Part shown: positions 1 to 5,394 of the stretch, one piece after another | Numbering within the stretch: position 1 is the first letter of the stretch | How the letters are laid out: each line of letters opens with the position of its first letter | DNA from: DATAXI01 sp036266845 | GTDB lineage: Bacteria; Verrucomicrobiota; Verrucomicrobiia; Chthoniobacterales; Chthoniobacteraceae | NCBI GenBank assembly: GCA_036266845.1 | Contig: DATAXI010000163.1 | Span: forward strand, 1-8,166 | Direction of reading: 5' to 3' | Length of the DNA stretch: 8,166 nt | Notes under the pieces: model-generated | Told to the model about the DNA's origin: nothing | The model's database searches: none | The model's input: the letters and a program-made list of their open reading frames with translations, nothing else | Made by a program: the position numbers and the translations under genes

Positions 1-427
1 AAATACGGCCCGGGGATTTCTGGGTGGCAAGGTCCAGGGCGACGATGACGGTGGCCTTGTAGAAATAGGTTTTCTCGAGCACCGGCTTCATATCGAGCGC
101 GAGCTGGCGGCATGTTTTGCCCGCGGCGGCGACGCGCCCGAGCAAAGGCACGTCCATATCGCCGGAATCGGTGACGATAAGATCGACGGCGGGATTCTTG
201 TCCTCGATGACGCGGTAAGAGACATGGTCGCCAACCTCCAGCTTGCGCTTGTCGTCCAGGGAAGCGATGGAAGTGTAAAAGACCGGCTGGGGAGTGGGCG
301 CCGGGGAGGCCTCCGCGGTGACGGGCAGCGCCGGCATCACGGGGACGCCGTCCAGATTTTCCGGCTGGGCGAGAGCGCTGGAGAAGGCCAGGAGAAGGGC
401 GGGAATGAGTGAAAAACGGAAGCGCAT
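1..427 (-). CDS. Polysaccharide biosynthesis/export protein (Wza/Poly_export type), N-terminal part
   Basis: Reading leftwards from an ATG at 427-425, 142 codons are open to the window edge, so the gene is cut off at its 3' end. The product begins with a signal peptide (MRFRFSLIPALLLAFSSALA, likely cut after residue 20), then a Pro/Ala-rich linker to about residue 50. From about residue 55 it shows the pattern of the polysaccharide export domain: KLEVGDHVSYRVIED, then VTDSGDMDVPLLGRV, then the LEKTYFYKATVIVALD stretch. Proteins of this family form the periplasmic/outer-membrane channel that exports capsule or exopolysaccharide. No lipobox cysteine follows the signal peptide, unlike E. coli Wza, so lipid anchoring is not indicated. 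No Shine-Dalgarno sequence is visible before the ATG. It is transcribed divergently from the exosortase operon. The family call is strong; the polysaccharide exported is unknown. Confidence 0.85.
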   Translation of the reverse strand, partial: MRFRFSLIPALLLAFSSALAQPENLDGVPVMPALPVTAEASPAPTPQPVFYTSIASLDDKRKLEVGDHVSYRVIEDKNPAVDLIVTDSGDMDVPLLGRVAAAGKTCRQLALDMKPVLEKTYFYKATVIVALDLATQKSPGRI

Positions 428-494
428 TCTGAAAGCTGACGAATAATGTGAGGGCTGGTTTTGGATAAGGCGCGGTATATTGGGGCAAATCACG

Positions 495-500
495 TATAAT
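495..500 (+). promoter_or_regulatory. Candidate sigma70-type -10 box (TATAAT)
   Basis: A perfect TATAAT lies in an AT-rich stretch about 55 bases before the ATG at 555. No good -35 box sits 16-18 bases upstream, and there is no extended -10 TG. If used, transcription would begin near 507. That would exclude the in-frame TTG at 480 as a start and leave the starts at 534 or 555. Confidence 0.45.
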
Positions 501-521
501 CTCAAAAATAAAGATTTCTGC

Positions 522-531
522 AGGGAGGGGG
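522..531 (+). promoter_or_regulatory. Purine-rich Shine-Dalgarno-like sequence (AGGGAGGGGG)
   Basis: This is the strongest Shine-Dalgarno-like run in the window. GGAGG (524-528) is spaced 5 bases from an in-frame TTG at 534, which would add seven residues before the ATG at 555. From the ATG it is about 26 bases away, too far to serve it; the ATG has only GGTGG (546-550) nearby. It therefore leaves open whether translation begins at 534 or 555. Confidence 0.4.
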
Positions 532-554
532 ATTTGCTACTTTGCGGTGGAAAT

Positions 555-1334
555 ATGCAATCCCGAGTTCTGGCTTGCTGCCTGACCCTTGCCTTAGCGA
601 TCTGCCTGCCGGCCCGGCAAATGTCTGCCGCCGATAGGTATGCGACACTCGATCAAGCCCTGGGTTCGCAGGAGCCGCTTTACAAATTCAGTCCCGAAGC
701 CCTGGAGGCGGCGATCCAGCGTTGCGCCGGGCAGGATCCCGCGCACGCGGGGGATTACGCGGCGCTGGTGCTGCGCTCCGGACGCAATGATGCGGATGCC
801 ATCGCTCCGGCGCTTGCGCGCTCCGCGGTGGAAGGGCTGGGGCCGGACCCGAAGCCTGTGCTGATCTGCAATATCGTGCGCGCCACGGTGAAAGCGGCGC
901 CATCGGAGGTGCTGGATATCGTCACCGCGGTTGCCAAGGTGGCCCCGCGCTCCGCGGCGCAGGAGATCGTGACCGCGGCGGTCAGCAGCCTGCCGCACCC
1001 GGAGCAGATGGTGACCGTGGATGTGCAACGCCGGGCGGACCGGGTGGCAAACAGTGACAAGCAAACGGATTACAAGCAGCAGGATTACAAGCAACTGCCA
1101 GCCGAGCAAAAGCAATTGACCCTGGCCGAGGCGATCGTGCAGGCGGTGGCCGATGCGTTCCCGGGCATCGATCCCTCCACGCTGGCGGCCGCGGCGAATG
1201 TTGGCTTTACCGGCGGCCAGCCCCCTTTCCTGACTACCATCGTCCCGCCGGTCACCCCGATCCTGGCGCCGGGCGGTCCCCCTCCCGGGGGCACAGGCGC
1301 CGTCTTCGGCGGGCCTGGACCGGTGAGCCCGTAA
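555..1334 (+). CDS. Secreted protein of unknown function with Pro/Gly-rich tail
   Basis: I do not recognise this 259-residue protein. It starts with a clear signal peptide (MQSRVLACCLTLALAICLPA, with cleavage likely at MSA/AD near residues 25-26), so it should be exported. The middle (about 30-165) is Ala-rich and looks helical, with repeated runs such as ALARSAVEGLG, IVRATVKAAPSE, IVTAVAKVAP and IVTAAVSSLP. This suggests a helical-repeat or bundle domain. Two Cys (in QRCAG and LICNIV) could form a disulfide. A Lys/Gln-rich linker follows, with a duplicated DYKQ. The last 40 or so residues are Pro/Gly-rich (TPILAPGGPPPGG and on) and probably disordered. The ATG at 555 gives the cleanest signal peptide; an in-frame TTG at 534 has the better ribosome site and would give 266 residues. 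It heads the exosortase operon, 49 bases before the next gene. No sorting signal is present, so it is probably not an exosortase substrate. A structural or accessory role in export or assembly is only a guess. Confidence 0.75.
   Translation: MQSRVLACCLTLALAICLPARQMSAADRYATLDQALGSQEPLYKFSPEALEAAIQRCAGQDPAHAGDYAALVLRSGRNDADAIAPALARSAVEGLGPDPKPVLICNIVRATVKAAPSEVLDIVTAVAKVAPRSAAQEIVTAAVSSLPHPEQMVTVDVQRRADRVANSDKQTDYKQQDYKQLPAEQKQLTLAEAIVQAVADAFPGIDPSTLAAAANVGFTGGQPPFLTTIVPPVTPILAPGGPPPGGTGAVFGGPGPVSP
1067..1096 (+). repeat. Two tandem 15-base units coding for DYKQQ/DYKQL
   Basis: GGATTACAAGCA occurs at 1067-1078 and again at 1082-1093, exactly 15 bases apart. The first 12 bases of each 15-base unit are identical. 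The period is a multiple of three, so it duplicates about five residues in the linker of the secreted protein without shifting the frame. A recent short tandem duplication is likely. Confidence 0.8.
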
Positions 1335-1383
1335 GATTTTTCGAATTGTCCCAATCCATTGGAAGCAAACTGGTGATCCAACA

Positions 1384-3111
1384 TTGAAGCCGGCTGCACT
1401 CGACCAGGGTGGAGCAAACCGGGGCGCATGGCTCTGGAAGGCGCTCCTGGTGATATTGCTCGGCGGGGCCGCGGCGTGGGGGGGATCGCGGCTCTATATC
1501 CAGCGGCGGGACAGGATGCTTTCCCTCTCCGCGCAACGCGCGGTGGAGGCGCGGGATTTTTCCTCCGCATGGTATTGGTTGCAACGGCTCTACCGGCAAA
1601 AGCCGGATGACCTGGCGACCAACCGGCTGATCGCACAATTCGAAGAGGCGGAGCAATCCCCGGAGGAATTGACGTGGCGGGTGCGCGTGATCCAGATCGG
1701 GCCGGCCACGATGGATGACTATACGGCGTGGGCCGCCGCGGCGCTGCGGCTGGGGCAGAGCGGTGTGGCGCTGGAGGCGCTGGCGCACGTGCCGGCGCAA
1801 TGGCGGCAGAATGCCGGTTACCATGAATTGCTGGCCGGCGCTTACCTGGCGGACGGGCAACCGGATGCGGCGGACGAGCACTTTGCCACGGCGGCGAGAA
1901 TGGAACCGGGGAATCCGATCCACCTGATCAACCTGGCGACGGTGCGGCTCCAGTCCGCGGATGAAGCGATCCGGCAGGAGGCCCGGGCAGTCCTGGAGAA
2001 GCAGGCGGCTTCCACGCAGCAGCCGCTGCCGGCGATCCGCGCGTTGCTTACGGACGCATTGCGGCAACGGGATGCCGGGCGAATTGCAAAATATCGCGCG
2101 ATGATGCGCGGCCGGACGGACCGCACGCTGGGCGACGAGCTTTCCTCCATCGCGGGAGCGCCGGATATCGCGACCGCGCGCGCCGAGCTATCGCCGCTGT
2201 GGGATGGGGTGAAGAAAGATCCCGCGCATGCGCTCCAGGTGGCGGAGTGGATGATGCGCCACGGGGATGCGACCGAAGCGCTGGCATGGCTGCGGGCGCT
2301 GCCGGCGGAGATGCAAACGGCAATCGGAATCCAGATGGGCGAGGCGGACGCAATGACCGCGGCGCGGGACTGGGCCGGCCTGCGCGTATTCCTGACGGGG
2401 AAAAACTGGCGCACCGCGGATTGCCTGCGGACGGCGCTGCTGGTGCGATGCGCGCGCGAGACAGGCGCTCCGGCGCCGGCGTGGGCGGATGCCATCGCCG
2501 CCTGTCACGGCGATGGCGCCGGGATGCTGCTGCTGGCGCGCACGGCGGACGGCTGGACATGGAAGAACGACGCCGAGGCGCTCTACTGGAGGATTTCCCA
2601 GCTTGGATTTCCCTCACGCGGCCCTGCGCTCAAGGCGCTGTGGAACCGCTACACGGAGGCGGAAAACACCGACGGCCTGCTGCGGGTGGCACGCGAGCAA
2701 TACAAGGATGAGCCCGCCGATCTGGCCATCCGCAATAATTACGCGTTTCTCTCCCTGCTGATGGGATACCGCACCGATGAGGTCAGCCGGATCGCCCGCG
2801 AGGATATTGCGCAACAGCCGGACAGCGCGATTCTCGCGGCAACTTATGCCTACTCGCTCTACCTCGCGGGACACTACGCGGATGGGTTGCAGGCACTGAG
2901 CCACTTTGACAACCGGCGCATGCGGGCCGCGGGCGCCAGCCTTTACCTGGCGCTGCTGCAAGCCGCGGCGGGCGATGCGACCGCGGCCAGCCGCACCGCG
3001 GCGGAGGTGAATGCGGAAAAACTTTTGCCCGAAGAACGGGCTTTGTTGCAGAAATTGACGCCAAAGACTTCCGCCGCCGCTCCGGTGGAGCATTTCCAAA
3101 TCAATGCTTAA
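1384..3111 (+). CDS. Membrane-anchored TPR protein of the exosortase/EPS operon
   Basis: This 575-residue protein has a short N-terminal tail, one membrane segment at about residues 18-38 (WKALLVILLGGAAAWGGSRL) followed by positive charges (QRRDR), and a long helical-repeat domain. TPR-like units are seen best at about 143-177 (NAGYHELLAGAYLADGQPDA, ending in MEPGNP) and about 447-510 (NNYAFLSLLMGYRTDEV, then AATYAYSLYLAGHYADGLQA). The repeats probably face the periplasm and act as a protein-binding scaffold; TPR proteins are common in exopolysaccharide and exosortase loci. The start is a TTG at 1384 with a weak GGTGAT at 1372-1377. The frame is closed by a TGA at 1324, so no much longer form exists. 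The stop overlaps the next start (ATGCTTAA), pointing to translational coupling. The coding call is firm; the partner is unknown. Confidence 0.85.
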   Translation: MKPAALDQGGANRGAWLWKALLVILLGGAAAWGGSRLYIQRRDRMLSLSAQRAVEARDFSSAWYWLQRLYRQKPDDLATNRLIAQFEEAEQSPEELTWRVRVIQIGPATMDDYTAWAAAALRLGQSGVALEALAHVPAQWRQNAGYHELLAGAYLADGQPDAADEHFATAARMEPGNPIHLINLATVRLQSADEAIRQEARAVLEKQAASTQQPLPAIRALLTDALRQRDAGRIAKYRAMMRGRTDRTLGDELSSIAGAPDIATARAELSPLWDGVKKDPAHALQVAEWMMRHGDATEALAWLRALPAEMQTAIGIQMGEADAMTAARDWAGLRVFLTGKNWRTADCLRTALLVRCARETGAPAPAWADAIAACHGDGAGMLLLARTADGWTWKNDAEALYWRISQLGFPSRGPALKALWNRYTEAENTDGLLRVAREQYKDEPADLAIRNNYAFLSLLMGYRTDEVSRIAREDIAQQPDSAILAATYAYSLYLAGHYADGLQALSHFDNRRMRAAGASLYLALLQAAAGDATAASRTAAEVNAEKLLPEERALLQKLTPKTSAAAPVEHFQINA

Positions 3112-3862
3112 ACGCATCTATCTTGCCGCATTTCTCCTGACGCCACTCGTGCCGCTGCGAGCCAACCTGGTGACGAATGGGAACTTTGAATCCGGGCCGG
3201 TGACGACCGGATACTCGGCGCTCACCGGCGGCGACGCCGGCGACACGGGCTCCTTCACCGGATGGACCGCGGTCGCCGGCAACGGCAACGGCCCGAATGT
3301 TTATTACAATACCGCGACCAACGGCGCCTCATGGATTCCCACGCCCATCGCGGGAACCAATGACGTGCAACTGGACAGCACGGACGATGGCAACGCGTAC
3401 ACGCAGGGGAGTAAGATCTATACGACCAATGGAATCACGCTGAATCCGGGCGGCTACTATTCGCTCACGTTCAGCATCGCCACGGAAGTGGGGGCGGGCA
3501 AAGGCGGCACCTCCTATGCCGATGTCACCCTCTTTACGACGCACAACGGCACGTACAACAGCACGGTGCGCACTTCCATCATCGATGGCACCTACTCCAC
3601 GGTGAACGGCGCCGAGGGCAGCACTTCAACAACCAGTTGGACCACTTACACCATCAATTTTCAGTACCTGCCGGCCAACGGCTCCTCCAATAACGTCGCG
3701 TTTCTCCAATTCCAGGATGATGTCAACTCCGGCAACTCGAACATTTCCATCGATAACGTGAGCCTGGAGGTAGTTCCGGAATACACCCACTGGGCGATGT
3801 TCGGACTCTTCGGCGCAGCGTGTGTCGTGGTGGAACTCCGGCGGCGAAAGATCGCGGCGTAG
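3104..3862 (+). CDS. Secreted protein with PEP-CTERM-like exosortase sorting signal (VPEYTHW variant)
   Basis: This 252-residue product has an N-terminal signal peptide (MLKRIYLAAFLLTPLVPLRA, cleaved near residue 20) and a mature part that is Gly/Asn/Thr/Ser-rich. It opens with NLVTNGNFESG and ends with ISIDNVSLEVVPE, the usual frame of DUF642/carbohydrate-binding-like jelly-roll domains found in many PEP-CTERM proteins. The C-terminus has the three-part exosortase signal: VPE at 224-226 (VPEYTHW), a hydrophobic segment at about 229-244 (WAMFGLFGAACVVVEL), and a basic end RRRK at 246-249. The expected second proline of Pro-Glu-Pro is Tyr here. By family knowledge such a tail is cut by an exosortase in the inner membrane and the protein goes to the envelope or matrix, often glycosylated; the many Thr/Ser would suit that. 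The ATG overlaps the upstream stop by 8 bases, with GGTGGAG at 3084-3090 rather far upstream. The exosortase follows at once, so this is its probable cognate substrate. Confidence 0.85.
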   Translation: MLKRIYLAAFLLTPLVPLRANLVTNGNFESGPVTTGYSALTGGDAGDTGSFTGWTAVAGNGNGPNVYYNTATNGASWIPTPIAGTNDVQLDSTDDGNAYTQGSKIYTTNGITLNPGGYYSLTFSIATEVGAGKGGTSYADVTLFTTHNGTYNSTVRTSIIDGTYSTVNGAEGSTSTTSWTTYTINFQYLPANGSSNNVAFLQFQDDVNSGNSNISIDNVSLEVVPEYTHWAMFGLFGAACVVVELRRRKIAA

Positions 3863-3864
3863 CC

Positions 3865-5394
3865 GTGGCGAAAAGGATTCTCTGGCTGGCAGCGCTGGCC
3901 GCGCCGTGGGTGCTGCTCATCAGGCGGCTCTGGTTCATCTGGGATACCGATCCGCAATACGCCTACGCATGGTCCGTGCCGGCGCTGGCGGCAGTGCTGG
4001 CGGCGATGCGCTGGCGCTCCCAACCCGCGCGCGAGCCGGTGAGGAACGGGATGCTGCTTTGCGCCGCAGTTGCGATGATTCTGCCGCTGCGGCTGGTCCA
4101 GGAGGCGGCGCCGGATTGGTCGGCGGCGAATTGGGCGCTTGGGCTCGCGGTGACGCTCGCGACTTTTCTCTATCTCTGCCGCACGGGCGGACTCCGCTGG
4201 GCATGCTGGTTTCTTTTTCCGCTGCTCTTCCTGCTGACGGCGATCCCATGGCCGCAGCGATTCGACCTGTGGCTGACCCAGATGCTGATGAGAAAAGTGG
4301 CGGCGGTAACGGTGGAGATACTCGGCTGGATGGGGGTGCCCGCGTTCCGGCAGGGCAACCTGATCCGGCTGCCCGCGGGCGCGATCGGGATCGACGAGGC
4401 ATGCAGCGGCATCCGCTCGTTGCAGGCGTTGTGGATGGTTTCGCTATTTCTCGGCGACCTGATGCGGCTCTCCGCCGCGCGGCGCGGCGCGGTGCTGGCA
4501 GCCGGTCTCGGCCTGGCGCTGGCGGGCAATGTGTTCCGCACCACGCTGCTCTCCTCCATCGCGGCGCACTGGGGCATGGGCGCGGTGCATTCGTGGCACG
4601 ATCCGGCGGGATTCAGCATCCTCGCGTTTGGACTGGCCGGCGCGTGGCTCTTCTCGATGACATTGCGACGCGAGCCGCCGCCCGCGGAATTGCATGCCCG
4701 GACGATTCCCACGCTTCCCACGGCGATTCCGCTTTCTCTGGTGGCAGCGTTGTTCGCAATCGAATGCGCGACGCACTTCTGGTACTCGGCGCACGAGCAT
4801 TCCTCCGGTGTCCACGATTCCTCGCTCCGCATCGCCTGGCCGCGAACGGAAGCGGAGTTTCGCAGGCTCGCCATATCCGATAATGCGCGTCGCATCCTGC
4901 TCTTCACGACGGGGAACGCGGCGGCGTGGGAGGATGACGCGGGACGCGCATGGTCGGCATATCACCTGGTGTGGGCGCCGGGGCGGACCTCCACGCAATC
5001 GGCGCGGATGCATCGTCCGGAGACGTGTCTGGAAGCGACCGGGGCGGTATTGATCCAGGAGTTTGGACGCGAAAAGGTGGCGATCCCCGGCGGGGCGCTG
5101 AGCTGCCGCGAATATCTCTTCCGGCGCGACGATGCGCCGCTCTACGTGCTCTTCTCTCTCTACGAGCAGCAACCGGTGGACAGGGACTCGAAGGCGATGC
5201 TCCAGGACTGGAGCGGCTGGAGCCGCGTGCAGCGCGCGCTGGCAGGCGAGCGGAATCTTGGCCAGGAGAGCGTGGAAATCGCGATGCGCCCGCTGCCCGG
5301 CGAGAAAGATGCCGTGAATGTGATGAAGAAACGCCTCGCGACGCTGGTGTCTCTGGGCGGGCCTGCGGGGCGCGCGGGTTACCGGGGCAATTGA
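3865..5394 (+). CDS. Exosortase with fused EpsI-like C-terminal domain
   Basis: The product is a 509-residue polytopic membrane protein. The N-terminal 265 or so residues form the exosortase core, with about eight membrane segments and the three conserved active-site positions: Cys180 in IDEACSGIRSLQ, Arg225 in GNVFRTTLLSS, and His245 in SWHDPAGFS. Exosortases are transpeptidase-like membrane proteases that cleave PEP-CTERM tails on the periplasmic side. After another membrane helix (about 285-305) comes a periplasmic EpsI-like domain, recognised by MHRPETCLEATG (His383 to Cys388) and the following strands. Such fusions are known in the family. I chose the GTG at 3865, 2 bases after the substrate stop, because it begins with MAKRILW directly before the first membrane helix. 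A GTG at 3820 would add 15 residues and overlap the substrate gene. No clear ribosome site is seen for either, so coupling to the upstream gene is likely. The 3' end overlaps the convergent gene. Confidence 0.92.
   Translation: MAKRILWLAALAAPWVLLIRRLWFIWDTDPQYAYAWSVPALAAVLAAMRWRSQPAREPVRNGMLLCAAVAMILPLRLVQEAAPDWSAANWALGLAVTLATFLYLCRTGGLRWACWFLFPLLFLLTAIPWPQRFDLWLTQMLMRKVAAVTVEILGWMGVPAFRQGNLIRLPAGAIGIDEACSGIRSLQALWMVSLFLGDLMRLSAARRGAVLAAGLGLALAGNVFRTTLLSSIAAHWGMGAVHSWHDPAGFSILAFGLAGAWLFSMTLRREPPPAELHARTIPTLPTAIPLSLVAALFAIECATHFWYSAHEHSSGVHDSSLRIAWPRTEAEFRRLAISDNARRILLFTTGNAAAWEDDAGRAWSAYHLVWAPGRTSTQSARMHRPETCLEATGAVLIQEFGREKVAIPGGALSCREYLFRRDDAPLYVLFSLYEQQPVDRDSKAMLQDWSGWSRVQRALAGERNLGQESVEIAMRPLPGEKDAVNVMKKRLATLVSLGGPAGRAGYRGN

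Larger units (their letters stand above)
428..554. promoter_or_regulatory. Divergent intergenic region between the export gene and the exosortase operon
   Basis: This AT-richer stretch separates two genes read in opposite directions and must hold both promoters. The plus-strand -10 box is annotated separately. For the minus strand I see only poor candidates: TTGAGA (505-500) about 18 bases before AATATA (481-476). I saw no convincing operator palindrome. Confidence 0.5.

Noticed and set aside
480..554. A longer form of the first operon gene starting at the TTG at 480
   Set aside because: It would place the TATAAT box inside the gene and put 25 polar residues before a clean signal peptide; starts at 534 or 555 fit better.
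594..1115. Minus-strand open frames of up to 183 codons opposite the first operon gene
   Set aside because: They are rich in Arg, His and Pro as expected for shadows of GC-rich genes, and the opposite strand has a signal peptide and sensible composition.
1294..1341. GC stem-loop (CAGGCGCCG/CGGC..GCCTG) and a T5 run near the end of the first operon gene, as a terminator
   Set aside because: The T run begins about 20 bases after the stem, the stem is inside coding sequence with a two-base bulge, and the next operon gene follows at once.
3822..4883. A 353-codon plus-strand frame inside the exosortase gene
   Set aside because: Its translation is Gly/Ala/Arg-rich with no family features, while the other frame contains the full exosortase active-site motifs.
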